Positions 42,782-54,436 of a DNA stretch of 64,000 bases are shown here, in pieces (positions within the stretch are counted from its first letter, which is position 1; each line of letters opens with the position of its first letter). This stretch comes from Calliopum simillimum (Eukaryota > Arthropoda > Insecta > Diptera > Lauxaniidae). The DNA is taken from NCBI GenBank assembly GCA_951812925.1, contig OX638368.1:68038569-68102568 (forward strand), written 5' to 3'. Position numbers and translations under genes: made by a program. The notes below the pieces were generated by a model that had not been told where the DNA came from, did no database searches, and worked only from the letters and a program-made list of their open reading frames with translations.

Positions 42782-45245
42782 TTTTCAATATATGAATGGG
42801 TTTATTTGAAAGTGGAATAAGTCCAATTCCGGAAAAATTGAGTTTATGGTAGTTATAGCTAGCTATATATGTCCTCTTTTTATATTGAAAACTACAGACT
42901 CGTTAGACCACGATTTCATCAAAAATTACTCAAAAGAACTTTTCATGAAAAACATTTTTACAAAAATGATTGAGATTGAGATATATTTTTCATAAAAATT
43001 ATTATAAGTTGGGAACCCCTGAAAGGATCTTGATAATATTAGTGTCATACGAAAGATATGTTAATTTGCTACAAAATTGATCTACAAAAAATTTGAATCC
43101 GAGTCGTGGTTTTAGAGATATTGCAAATTTTCAGAAATTTTTACCTTTTTTTTTTAAAAGCACTATGTATTTTTCCAAAAATTGTGTCATTAATGCATAT
43201 TTGTAGTAACATATTATAAAAGCCTAATTTATTACCTTTCATTTGACATGTAATTTGTACTTTAAGGCCATGGGTTGTTAGAAAATCAAATTATCTTTTA
43301 AACGGTGTTTCAATTTTGTTGGTACGACTTCTCATTGAATAGTTATTGCAATTTAAAAAGTAGGATATTTTAATATGAACTCATAGGTAGTATTTCATAT
43401 CATAATTGTTAACAACTTTTTAAATTGAGTGATCTCCTAAACTAGAAGTCGTACGCAAATACTTTTAACGTACTTTTGTAGGAAATTTCCTGTGCTACAA
43501 AATTGTAGACCAACATTTTTCTGTAAAAGTTAGCATTAGCGAGATATTTGCAAAAAACTGATTTTAGCAACCTTTGAGCCTTAATAAATTTTTATGCGCA
43601 CACGACTTTGCAATGGACTTTTCTCACTTTATTTATCATGCATAAATAAAGATAATTCCGGTGAAAAAAATTCACTTGGAATTATTTCGCAGAAAAATTC
43701 TTATATTCCTGGGCTACTTTACTTACATACATATTTGTATACAAATAAGTATGCAAGTAATTATGGCCACCCTAATTGTTTTACGATTCAAAAATCAATA
43801 TTTTGAGGCGTCTGAACTCTTTATTTCTATTTTGACATGATAAAATTTGTAGTAATATCTGTTCCATTTATATTTAAACACCCTATTTTTTTGTACTTAA
43901 TAGAAAATTTTACATGTTGTTTAGAAACTACATAAAAAATATTTGGAATAATGCTTAACTCTAAATAGTGCTTAAATACGAAAGGACAATAAAGAAACAT
44001 TTCGTTTGAGCAGATGCGAATGAGGCATAGAAGGTGAAATAGCTTCCATGAGATCATTTCCTGCACCATTCCAGCTGTGTGTGTCAAAAGAATAGCTGAG
44101 ATCCTGCATTGGTACAACTTCCGGCAATAAATGACGTATATGCGTAGGAGATCGACGTACTTTGTATTGATGTCTATTTAAACGAAATATAAGGAAATTG
44201 GAAATAATGGTTGGTTTATTAAAATATCTAAGTTAGAAGTGTAGGATACCTAGATAAGTATATCTTTACTATATATATAAAATTGCATATATGAAAACTC
44301 TATATCAAGGGTGTCAGCGTTTTAAAATCACTGAGCCAAGCGCAGGCAGTTTAGTCAGCGCAAAATTTTCGCTTTTACAACAACTTCAAATTCGAAGGAC
44401 AACATCACAAGAACTATTTTTTGTTGTTTTTTGTGGCTCGTTTACAACAAAAATAGTATTCAAACAATTTTTAAAATTTCTGAGGACTAGAACACATACA
44501 AAAATTAGAAGTATTCACGCGTTGATGCGCAATGCCCTTGCGTCGTTGCGAAAGTGCGATTTGCGAAAATTTGTCATTTGTAAAACACATTGCCGAACAT
44601 TTCGCCCTACTTCAGCAATTTCGCAAGATAGAAATATTTACATTGAACGTTGACGCGTTAGTGCGCATCAACGCGTTAATACCCATATTGTTTGTTGTTT
44701 TTGATGCGACGTAGTCATTGTTGTTGTTTTGTTGAATTCGATATTGTGTGTATGAAAAAAAAAAACAACAGAAACGCGAAATTTTGACGAGCTCAAAAAA
44801 TAACAACATAAATTACACTATGCACCAAATGAGTAAAAATTTTTTCCCCAGGGAATGCCATTATTCATTTTATATATAAAATGGGCTGCTGATTCCGAAA
44901 ATTGCATTATTTTTTTTTTTATTTTGTGTCGTGTTCGAGATATCGGTCATTTTCGGTTTTTGGACCAAAAAAAAAGATAGTTCCATTTAAATACAAATAT
45001 CTCAAGAACTAATGTTTGTATTCAAACGTATTATATGTCATATTAAAGGTAACTACAAATGATATTCACATCACTTTTTAGTTGGTTTGTTAGTTTCGGC
45101 GAAATAAATTGATTTCTAAAAAAAACATTTTTATTTTTTCGAAAAAATTAACAAAAAATCAAAATCAACTGCAGATTTATACAAGAAGAAAAAACATTTT
45201 TATAATTTTTTTTTTTTTTTTGTATCATAGACTATATATTTGTAA
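42782..45245. other. No supported gene
   Basis: AT-rich sequence. At about 43008-43050 ATAAGTTGGGAACCCCTG with TGTCATACGAAAG resembles the spacer of the 41.3-41.6 kb palindrome, so some of this is related repeat. GTTGACGCGTTAGTGCGCAT at 44649 is locally palindromic. Open frames at 43594, 43827 and 44291 show no domains. Confidence 0.4.
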
Positions 45246-45505
45246 ATCGATGAATTTAACTATATGATCCTTACATTTGAGGTGTATTATGTGTTCAGTA
45301 AACTTATGCACGATATTACGAGGAATATTTTTGTAGACAATTTTAACCCTCTAAAACCCCCAACATTTAGGTCAAAATGACCCACTTGTAAGGGTCTTAG
45401 AGTGTTAAAATTTTCTACAAAAATATTCCTCGTAATATCCTGCATAAGTTTACTGAACACATAATACACCTCAAATGTAAGGATCATACAGTTAAATTCA
45501 TCGAT
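45246..45505. repeat. 260-bp palindromic element
   Basis: Arms of about 100 bp from ATCGATGAATTTAACTATAT (45246) and its inverse ending at 45505 are nearly identical and share CATTTGAGGTGTATTATGTG and AAATATTCCTCGTAATAT phrases. The loop holds GGTCAAAATGACC, itself palindromic. Confidence 0.85.
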
Positions 45506-46525
45506 TTAACACAAGAATGCGCTATTTTTGTATTTTTCATGTACAGTGGATTAAAAAACTTCAAAAATCGATTAAAAAAAAATCTGAGGTGCTGGAGAAA
45601 AACGACGAGACACGGGTATTTTTTTTTAACGCCTACTTTAAGAATTTTTTGGATTTTCTCATGTGTTTTACAAAAAGTTTAAATTATCAATATATTATTA
45701 CAATTATTTATTACAAAAAAACGAAAAAAATAGGGAACAACACAAATGATGGTCGTACGTCAAAACGTTGTGAGTACGTTTATGCTAAAGAATGTCAAAC
45801 TTTATTATGGTGTTGCCAGATTTTAGCTATTGACATTAGTGTTGCCTAGGCCAGAAATATATATAGCAGCCCACGTATTAATTGTGTCATGATTGTTCGC
45901 ATTTTTGTCGTCATGCATTCATTTATTTTTTTGTTATTATCGTGACAGGATGTTGAATTTGATATTAAGTGAGCCCCCGTAAAAAAATACGTGTGCAACT
46001 CTGTACACGAGAAGGAAGTGAAACTTAAAGTTGAAAAGTTGGGTGTGGCACTTATTTGAGAGTGAATATTTTCCGATCAATGAATTGTATTTTTATTTGG
46101 CATCTAGCTACAAAATTTCATCAAAATAGCTTGCGCATCTTGATGGTGATAAAGAGTTAAAGCTTTCAACAGTTGAAAAGTAGGGGTGGCACTTGATTAC
46201 ACCCTCTTTTCAAGCAGTGCATAGCTCTATGCGAAATTTACCAAACTTTTGGGAACAATTCAAAATTTGCATGTTCTTTGTTATTGGTATTTGATAAACA
46301 ATACTTCAGTACTTGAAAGTGCTTTTTTTAAAATAATATATCATTTATTGCACGGACTGAGACTGTTTTTCTTATACATGAGAAAACCCAAAAAATTGTT
46401 AAAAAAGACGTTAAAAAAATATCCGTGTCGCGTCATTTTTCACCAGCACGTCAAATGTTTATTGAGTCAGTATGTATGACAGAAATATTTGCTATAAAAT
46501 TCCACTTCTAGTTGCTGAATATTAA
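45506..46525. other. No supported gene; short direct repeat
   Basis: AGTTGAAAAGTTGGGTGTGGCACTT at about 46030 (given by position) and AGTTGAAAAGTAGGGGTGGC at about 46170 are spaced about 140 bp, as in the Helentron central repeats. No gene. Confidence 0.45.
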
Positions 46526-47401
46526 CTAGTAAGGATGTTACCATCGGCCTGGCCAAACATTAAATACCCTACACTGCAGTATTTTGAAAATTTTCTTAAA
46601 ATGGGGGGTGCCACGCCCGTTTGTCTGAGTTCACCCAGCTTTTGTTCAGAGCTTGCATTTATTGTTTTAAGGGTCTGATTGAAATTAAGTTGGATTATCT
46701 CAAGAAACGTTTTCAGCATAGCGTTTTGCAGCTTTTGCTGATATGGTAAGTGCCACGCCCTCTTGTTCAAGATCGTCTAGTTTTTGCTCAGAGCGTGCAT
46801 TTATAGCATAGTTCTTAGTGTCTGAGTGGCCTGGCCAAACATTAAATACCCTGCACTGCAGTATTTTGAAAATTTTCTTAAAATGGAGGTGCCACGCTCG
46901 TTTGTCTGAGTTCACCCAGCTTTTGCTCAGAGCTTGCATTTATTGTTTTTTAAGGTCTGATTGAAATTTAGTTGGATTATCTCAAGAAACGTTTTCAGTA
47001 TAGCGTTTTGCAGCTTTTTCTGATATGGTAGGTGCCACTCTCTCTTGACCCAGATCGTCTAGTTTTTGCTCAGAGCGAGCATTTATAGCCATTAGTGTTT
47101 GAGTGAAATTTGGTTCGATTATCTCAAAAAACGTTTTTAGTATAGCTTTTTGAAACTTTTGCTTATATGGGAGGTGCCACGCTCTCCGAAGTCGCCAAGT
47201 TTTTGTACATAGCTTACTCTAACTATTACTAGTATTTATGTGTGTTTTGGTTGCATTGTCGTGAAAAATACTCCTTAAGTTGCATTTTGAATATATTTTT
47301 TGTATGCGCGGCAGGCGTGTCTGTTGTCCGATTTAGCTCATTTTCAATCCCATGAGCTTACTTTTACGGCTGAGGTAGTGTACGAAATTTCTTCAAATTA
47401 C

Positions 47402-48921
47402 ACTGTGGAACAAAATTTGGTCACCAAAAGTTTACTCGGATCTGACGCTGCGACCTGACCTGTGCTAAATATCTCTTAAAAAAAACATTTTTACAAAATC
47501 TTTAGTAGAGTAAAATGGGGTAATGTCGTGCAGGGGGTAATGTCGCGCACTGGCTGTTTTAGACCAAAGAATTGAATGATTTACCAACTGTTTATAAGGT
47601 AGGGACCTGCTAACCTACTGAGCTTATGCATATAATACTAGCAATTTTCTCCAGCTCGTCTCTATAGAGTAACCTTTTTTTCAAAACGCACGCTTTCGGG
47701 ACGATAAAAGTGTTTTTTCATCGGGTCAGAAAAATAATTTTCCTTGCGAGAAAATATACCAGGTAAGTGTTTTCTGAAACGAAATATCCTGCCAATGAAA
47801 AGAAGTATTTGGTTTTAGAAAAAAATTTTGGGCTTCACCGAGTTATCGAAGTTGACCTTTAAAACGACCATTGGGGTAATGTCGTGGACATTTTTTTTCT
47901 TCACTTACACAAACACAATTTCTCTCTACACAAATGTTGTTACACATGGATATAACCAACAAAATTATCTTTCGATCGGATGATTACTCGTCGCATTCGC
48001 TTGAGATGTACGGCCTTACGAGCATGTCAAAGTTGAGTGCACGACATTGCCCTGTTCTACTCTACACAACATATTATGTACTTCACACTTGTATAATAAT
48101 GAATAAATACATGATAATGCTAAATCTCCTCTAATAGAACCACTACCTATCATTTCTCACATATTTCGGTACCTTTACTATACTCGGAAAACAATGCACG
48201 ACATAACCCCTCAAATTTTGAGGGGGGTTATGTCGTGCACATTTTTTTTTTCTTCACTTACACAAACACAACTTCTCGCTACACAAATGTTGTTACACAT
48301 GGATGTAACCAACGAAATTATCTTTCGATCGGATGCTTACCCGTCGCATTCGCTTGAGATGTACGGCTTTACGAGCATGTCAAAGTTGAGTGCACGACAT
48401 TGCCCCGTTCTACTCTACTTGTTATAAAACATAATTTTGTTAAAGCCTTTTTTATGTTTAATTTCTTAGATGGCTCACTTGAGAAATTTTTGCCCATATG
48501 AAACATTTATTATATCAAAGTGTTCGTATGGATCTCGGCTATAGGTTAAAAGGCATAAATCCACCACTCGGGTGATTACTATTGAGCCGAATGTCATAAA
48601 AGGCGAAAAATATGACTTTTTTGGGAATTTTGTGCTCTAACTTGCCAAAAGTGCATCCAAAAATACTGATTTGGTGATGAAAGAGTAGATATGGATGAGA
48701 CGAACAAAACCCCACCACCAAATGCAATAAAACTCAGTTAACTTACGAGAGATATCGAAAAAACCACATTATTCAAAGTGCAAAATTCAAACGGCCTTTT
48801 TTCGAAAACTAGAGCCAATTTGAACAAACTGAGCCAAATGGTCTTTTATTTTGGCCTATATTTTCACCTCGCAGCGTCAGATCCGAGTAAACATTTGGTG
48901 ACCAAATTTTGTACCACAGTG
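47402..48921. mobile_element. CMC-type element with CACTGTGG ends
   Basis: About 50 bp at each end are inverted copies: CACTGTGGAACAAAATTTGG at 47402 and the same with one change at 48921, continuing through GTTTACTCGGATCTGACGCT. Flanked by TTA on both sides. Comparison with Helentron copy A shows that the uninterrupted sequence has one TTA, so a 3-bp duplication is confirmed. CACTG ends with a 3-bp duplication fit CACTA/Chapaev3-type (CMC) elements. No transposase. It contains the element at 47508-48415. Confidence 0.8.
47508..48415. mobile_element. TA-target element with GGGGTAATGTCGTGCAC motif
   Basis: TA (47506-47507) then GAGTAAAATGGGGTAATGTC; right end is the complement of GAGTAGAACGGGGCAATGTC then TA at 48416-48417. 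GGGGTAATGTCGTG or its complement recurs at 47534, 47874, 48036, 48193, 48224 and 48393. The right 180 bp (48238-48417) duplicates 47889-48068, including TTTCGATCGGATG and GAGATGTACGGC, so the element has a repeated 3' end. No transposase frame. Confidence 0.8.
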
Positions 48922-49109
48922 TTATCTTTTTTTTAAAAAAAAATGTATTTCTACGCACACCCAGCCAGACAGACGGACACGGCTATATGGACTCTGGAGG
49001 TGACGCTGATCAAGAAGATATATATACTTTTCTATATCTGCCAAGCCTCTTTCTTTGCGTTACAAACGGAAGGACAAAGTGAATTAGACCTATCTCAAAT
49101 ATTAAAAAT

Positions 49110-50510
49110 AAGAAAAACTTTGCTCCCAGGGGCTAAAAAGTTTCTTATAGAAATTTGTATCCCGATCGGAAAATATTTGACCGTGCCCCCAAGGCGTTAA
49201 AGGTCGGAAAAACGCTTTTTATATGAAAGGTGGGGCCTTAATCGAAATAATCACTATCCTATCTTTGAAATTATTTGACATAAGTGAATAAGATTTGGTA
49301 TGTATATGATGAACGCTTGAGTAAATTTCTTCCAATAAAAAAATGGAGGATGAAACGTCCCCTCCATCCGAAATTCGTCATATCTATGGAAGTAGTGGAC
49401 TCAGGGAAATGAGATTCGGTACATAAGCAATTATCACTGGGAAAAACATTTTCAATAAAAAATGGACGGGGCAACGCCCCCTTCTTCCAAAAAAAAAACA
49501 AATTTGTCAAATCTCTGAAACTATTTTACACATATGAATAAGATTTGATTTAAGGTCAAATGAAGCGAACAAAATATGGCACTGTAATAATGTTAAACCA
49601 ATTTATATTTGTCATACTTCTGAAAATATTTGACACAGGTGTTCGCATCACTTTATCTGAGCTCAAATCTTATTTATCGGTGCCAAATAGTTTCAGAGAT
49701 ATGACAAAGTTGTTTTTTTTTAGAATGAGGGGGCGTGGCCCCCACCATTTTTATTGAACATTTTTTCCCAGCGCCAAATAGATATGTACCAAATCTCATT
49801 TACCTGGGTGAAATATTTTAAGAGATACGACAAATTTCGGGTGGAGAGGGCGTAGCGCTGCCCATTTTTGGATTGGATACTATTTACTCAAATATTGTTC
49901 ATATATCTGTGGACTTTTGACAAAACAACCTAACTCAAAATTGGCAACTTTTCAGGAGAGCCTAAAAACTGACTAACTACTATTCAATAATGTGGCTCAA
50001 TTTCGTTGATACAGCTTTGAATCTCCTCTTTCCATACATTTTTACTAATGTTAAAGTGTCAGCTGTCAAATTTTTTCTTTTGGTTCATAACACTTCACCG
50101 CACGAATGGCGCTAAGTTCAAATCTTGCGTGAACTATGGGACACCATTATATCTCTGGAACAATAAATCATAGAGACATGGCGATTATACCAATGGAAGC
50201 GTATTTAAATCTTATATTTAGGACTAAAATCCTGGAGAATTGTCTTATCTCGACTTAGGTTGTTTTGTCAAAAGTCCACAGATATGTACTAAATCTCATA
50301 CCCCTATGTATGTATAATAGTTTCAAAGATAGGATTGATTCTTTCGAATAAAGCCCCATTTTTTCATATAAATAGCGTTTTTCCGTCCTTCAACGGCCTG
50401 GGGGCACGGTCAAATATTTTCCGATCGGAACCAACATTTTTATGCTTGATACTTGCACCAATTGGAAACTTTTTAGCCCGTAGGAGCAAGGATTTTCTCA
50501 TTGTTAATTT
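49110..50510. mobile_element. Foldback element with about 200-bp inverted arms
   Basis: Left arm (49110-49330) and right arm (50300-50510) are inverted copies sharing CGATCGGAAAATATTTGACC, GGGGGCACGG/CCGTGCCCCC and AAAGATAGGAT phrases. The interior has repeated CGACAAATTTCGG/GTGGCCCCC-type units at 49380, 49500, 49740 and 49850. The MITE at 49907-50281 lies inside. Open frames here have no domains. Confidence 0.65.
49907..50281. mobile_element. 375-bp MITE with CTGTGGACTTTTGAC ends
   Basis: CTGTGGACTTTTGACAAAAC at 49907 is matched by its inverse ending at 50281; the inverted ends total about 27 bp. ATAT flanks both sides (49903-49906 and 50282-50285), a possible 4-bp duplication. No coding frame. 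The superfamily is open. Confidence 0.75.
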
Positions 50511-51071
50511 TTTTCCATATAACATATGTGTGTAGAGTATAAAAAGTGGAAATTTTATCCCAAAAGCCAAAAAATCAGAAAATCAATGAGAACTTTTCTC
50601 ACAATGTTTATTTATTACATTATTGATGCATTTTTCTGAAGTTTAAAGCATTTTTCGTTTTTGATGACCCCTAATTAAATTTTTTGTAGTTTATTTTGGT
50701 AAAATACTTTAACCCACTGCATCCCAGTTTTTTTTTAAACGCATAAAAACAATATAATGGGTTAACGTGTTTTAGGAGTTTTATCCAAAATGTAGTTTTG
50801 GAGTTGTTGTGTGTTGATCACACGCTGCGTTCTAAAAACCATTACATACCGTTAGGGATATGATATTATTTATACTCAACTCAGTACTAAGGTTATACTT
50901 GCAATAATTTTAGTATTTCTAGAGTTATAAAAGCTAGCATACCTTTAGGGGCTGCCTGCAAAGAACGGTAACCAGAAGAATTAAAGAACAGCGTGACCAA
51001 CGCGGAAGCAATCTGACCCCTAAATCATAGGTATGTGACTTTATTGGGCACGTCAATAAAGTCAAGTAAGA
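50511..51071. other. No supported gene
   Basis: AT-rich sequence with a short palindrome GTTGATCACAC at about 50812. The right part (from about 50930) may belong to an LTR continuing at 51347. Confidence 0.4.
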
Positions 51072-51079
51072 TATCGATA

Positions 51080-51338
51080 CCTCCAACGTAAAAGTTGGTA
51101 ACTCAAGTTACCAACTTTTTACGGGACAGCGTTTTTCGAAATCTACACATTTGGTTCCATCTTGTGTCAAATTTCGGTAACTCTAGCTTGAAATTTGAAG
51201 GCCTGGGCTTTATTTTTGAAGTCACAACCTAAATTTATTTTCTATAGGTTTTCATACAAAAAAACAAAAAAGTTAAAATACAAAAATGCTCATTACTCAA
51301 AACTACGATTTTCGAGTTACCAACTTTTACGTTGGACG
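51080..51338. mobile_element. 259-bp MITE with hairpin ends and 8-bp target duplication
   Basis: Ends read CCTCCAACGTAAAAGTTGGT and the inverse of CGTCCAACGTAAAAGTTGGT. An exact 8-mer TATCGATA lies on each side (51072-51079 and 51339-51346); being self-complementary, it mimics an extension of the ends. Each end can also fold on itself through AAGTTGGTAA/TTACCAACTT. An 8-bp duplication suggests hAT or P superfamily. Confidence 0.75.
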
Positions 51339-51346
51339 TATCGATA

Positions 51347-51900
51347 TATTTCGTAATACTGCCAAATAGTATGAAAACATGTAACTATGTAAGTTGTAAC
51401 CATACATGTATGTAGCTAGAGGAATCTGTAAACCTCTAGCTGGTAAGTTATTTTATAATAATAAAATCAGTTAGTGATCGGAGTTAAAACAGACGACAAG
51501 TGCTTTATTTTTAAACCGGAGTTAGATGGTTATTTTTTGGACGAAAGAGCAAACGGTTACAATTCCGTAACCTGGTGAGTATCCTCTAACATAAAAACAC
51601 TGCCGTTTCTTTGTTTCCATCTCCAGATAAACAGCTCAGCTGTAGTTTCCCTTCGCAAGGGAAATACAGTACTAGCATTTGGCGCAGCCGGTAGTCCGAC
51701 TACCAGCCAGGACTACGCAACGAGGGAAGAAAAGTTTACGGTGATACAAGGAGAAATTTGTGAAAGTGAATACAAAGGCAGACAAAAAGTGGTGAGTATA
51801 TAAAAGAAAAGCCTTGTGGCTAATCAGAATAAGCGGGTGCGCATATAATACACATACTACACCTACACATACACTGTTAGGGAATTGAGAGGAAAGTTGT
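51347..51900 (+). other. LTR 3' part and leader of a tRNA-Ser-primed gypsy element
   Basis: Contains an AATAATAAAAT polyadenylation-type stretch (51456), then GTAGTTTCCCTTCGCAAGGG and TACAGTACTAGCATT, followed by a primer-binding site at 51680. The left LTR boundary was not found because the MITE and earlier repeats adjoin it. It plausibly belongs with Gag at 56382, with other elements inserted between, but this link is inferred. Confidence 0.5.
51680..51694 (+). promoter_or_regulatory. Primer-binding site, tRNA-Ser type
   Basis: TGGCGCAGCCGGTAG resembles the TGGCGCAGTCGGTAG primer-binding site used by 17.6/297-type gypsy elements. A palindromic GTAGTCCGACTAC follows it. Confidence 0.7.
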
Positions 51901-52089
51901 ACAAAATTTTGTAGGAAATTTTATGACTATACTATAAGTACTGCCCCAGAAAAATTTGATACTTTTATTCCTTAAGATTTTGATTTACCTGATGATCGTG
52001 CAGGTCAAAATATGGGTGCTATTTTTTCTATATAACATGACGATTACAAAAATATAAAACACTTGGTAAACAAACTTCAAACGATAAAG

Positions 52090-53055
52090 ATGTCTAGCAA
52101 TCAAGAAAAAAAGCGCTAACTCATTTACCTGCAAAAACCAGAATTAAAATATTCAGCCATAGCTAAAATAACAGGTGCATCAAAAATCACTGTCCAATGG
52201 GTTATTTGGAATTATAGAAAGGGTGAACTTATTACGCGGAAAAAAGGTTCAGGTAGAAAAGCCAGTATAGACTTACAGTTGGTGAAAAAGGTGAAGCGCC
52301 TTTTTAAGCAGAATCCTAACACTTCAGAACGAGATATGGCTGCAAGAACAGGAACCTCAAAATCTTCTATAAACAGACTAAAAAAAAAACTTAAGCTAAA
52401 GACCTACAGAGTTCAAGAAGTACCAGACCGTTTACATGAAAAGAAGTGAGAGGCTCAAAAGCGAGCTCGAAAGTTATATGTCGATTACCTGACTAAATTT
52501 GACTGCTGCATAATGGACGATGAAACATACGTTAAGGCAGATTTTAAACAGCTACCAGGACACGAATTGTATACCTGTTCGGAGAAGGGGCAGATACAGA
52601 GCAAATTTAAAGCGAAGAAAATTACAAAATTTCCCAAGCAGTATGGTTTGGCAGGCCATATGCACTTGCGGCCTGAGAAGCAGTTTTTTTTGTAACACAG
52701 GGCACAGTTAACTCGAAAATTGATATTGATGAACGAATTCGAAAACGTCTTTTGCCATTTATTCGTGAGCACTGTAATGTTCTGGCCTGATTTAGCAACC
52801 TCTGACTACTCTAGAGCCACCATAGAATGGTACAATAGCAATAATGTAAATTTTGTACCCAGAAATGCGAATCCACCTAACTGCCCAGAGCTTCGACCTA
52901 TTGAGAGATATTGGGCTCTAATGAAATCAGATCTTCGGAAGAGTAAAAGTACTGCAAAAAATTTAAAAGATTTCAAAAATAAGTGGTGAAGGTCGTATGG
53001 TACTGTCGACGAAACAACTGTACAAAACTTTATGAAGGGTCTTAAAAAAAAGTAA
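52090..53055 (+). pseudogene. DD37E transposase, several breaks
   Basis: N-terminal helix-turn-helix pair: LKYSAIAKITGASKITVQWV then a GSGRKAS linker and SERDMAARTGTSKSSINRL. The catalytic core begins CCIMDDETYV, where the first catalytic Asp lies in MDDET. The second Asp is in FWPDLATSDYS and the Glu in LRPIERYWA, with 37 residues between them, hence DD37E. Stops interrupt at 52117 (codon 10), 52447 and 52693, and a one-base loss near 52785 shifts the frame before FWPDLA. TGA at 52987 interrupts the C-terminus. It is inactive but its catalytic residues are still readable. Confidence 0.8.
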
Positions 53056-53890
53056 AATATTTTTATATAAAACTAGCTGGCCTGGTTGCGACTTCGTTCG
53101 CCCGTTCCCGATGCCCTTTACGTATGAAGTCCCATCCATATCCATCGTCCCTCTTCCAATCCAAGGATTTTAAGATCCATGTATCAACTTTTATAATCAT
53201 AGCTCCCAAATGTACAGAGATATATCATTTTATATATTTTTTGTATGAAAGGTGCAACTTCCCCTTCTCAAAAAATTGTGTGAGGTGAATGGTAAATAGA
53301 ATATGCAACCATGCATGTACCAAGTTTTATAACAATATCTGACATATGTATGTGAAGAAATATAGCATTTTGTATATTTTTTGTAAAGAGAATGCGATTC
53401 TCCCACACCTAATATCCCCGAAGTTTTGCATTGTGAATGGTAGATACATTATGCATAAGTTCACCAACTTTCATAATCGAAGCTTGTATAAGAGGAGAGA
53501 TATAGCATTTTTTGTATTTTTTTTGTATGGGGGGTGCAACCCCTGTCCCCCTCAGCAGCATCTCACCCCCTTAAGAACCTTCCGCAGACCATAAGAAACA
53601 ATTTAAAAAAAGTTCGTGTAAATCGACCTTGTAGTTCCCGCGTCCATAAGCTTAATACGGACACCATTTCATTTTTATATATATAGATAAATATTTGTTA
53701 ATAGTGTAAGGTAATTTATGTTCGTTATACTACTCATTAATAAATAATAAAATAATATATAAAAAAAAATTCATTACACGGAAAAACCTAAACAGTAAAA
53801 ATTCATTGAAAATCCCAGTATTTTTTACTGAATTTTTCAGTAACCGTGCGCCCGCAAATAAAAAAAAAAAATATAAAAAAAAATTTATGT
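53056..53890. other. Interior of the DD37E element without gene
   Basis: Contains three diverged repeats of a TTTTGTATGAAAGGTGCAAC-type unit at about 53240, 53380 and 53520, spaced about 140 bp. Nothing protein-like. Confidence 0.45.
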
Positions 53891-53894
53891 TGAT

Positions 53895-53947
53895 GGTGTC
53901 GATTTGTGTTTCTAGGTGACACTCTATCTACTGAGCTACTGTAGCAC
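53895..53947 (-). ncRNA. tRNA-derived fragment
   Basis: On the minus strand GTGCTACAGTAGCTCAGTAG continues to ATAGAG, a good A-box/D-arm. It is followed by a weak B box (AAATCGACACC). It is too short and divergent for a working tRNA; probably a SINE head or pseudogene. Confidence 0.35.
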
Positions 53948-54436
53948 TTTCATTTCAATAGCATATTGCTTAATTTAAATTATTTTTAAAAAAAAATTTT
54001 TACAATCTCAACCAGTAAAAATTAAAATCTATTCTAAGCAAATATTGCAGAGCACGCTGGTATTTTTTCATGCAACAAGTTTTTACTTCTTATCTTTGTA
54101 CTTTTTGAAGATTAAACCGTATATTTTACTTTCTTGCCGTTACTTTTTCATGAGAATTCAGGAAAGTAATTGAATTACTGAAACAAACCGTAATTTCTCA
54201 TGAGATTATTATCACTTTGTGCTATTTGAAAATCAATTTTTTCCAGATAATTTTTTTGAGTGTCGTATTTTTTTATTGATGAAAAACAAAGTATCAAATT
54301 TTTCTGGGGTAGTTCTTAAAAAGGGAGGAAAGAAAAAATAAATTAATAATTAGCGAAATTTGAAAAAAAAAAATAATACAAAATTGAAGTGAAAAAAAAA
54401 TGTTTTGAATCCCACCCGTGGTAAGAAGTCAGTTGT

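Larger units (their letters stand above)
46526..49083 (-). mobile_element. DINE-1-like Helentron, copy B, split by a DNA element
   Basis: In minus orientation: TATATATCTTCTTGATCAGCG region (48970-49060), GTCT/GGCT block (48952-48972), a body matching copy A, central repeats with GTGCCACGCCC motifs (46600-47180), a GGCC hairpin and CTAG end (46526-46529). The 5' palindrome is lost after 49083. The hairpin-proximal part is duplicated (GCCTGGCCAAACATTAAATA at 46548 and 46829), as if two tails were joined. The element is interrupted by 47402-48921. Confidence 0.7.
51937..54316 (+). mobile_element. Tc1/mariner-superfamily DD37E element
   Basis: CCCCAGAAAAATTTGATACT at about 51947 is matched by the inverse AGTATCAAATTTTTCTGGGG near 54290-54310. 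The outermost bases differ (TAAGTACTG and complement of TTAAGAACTA), so the TA duplication is only approximate. The transposase remnant occupies 52090-53055; the remaining 1.2 kb is AT-rich, with a tRNA-like segment. It appears to be inserted in the leader of the gypsy element. Confidence 0.7.
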
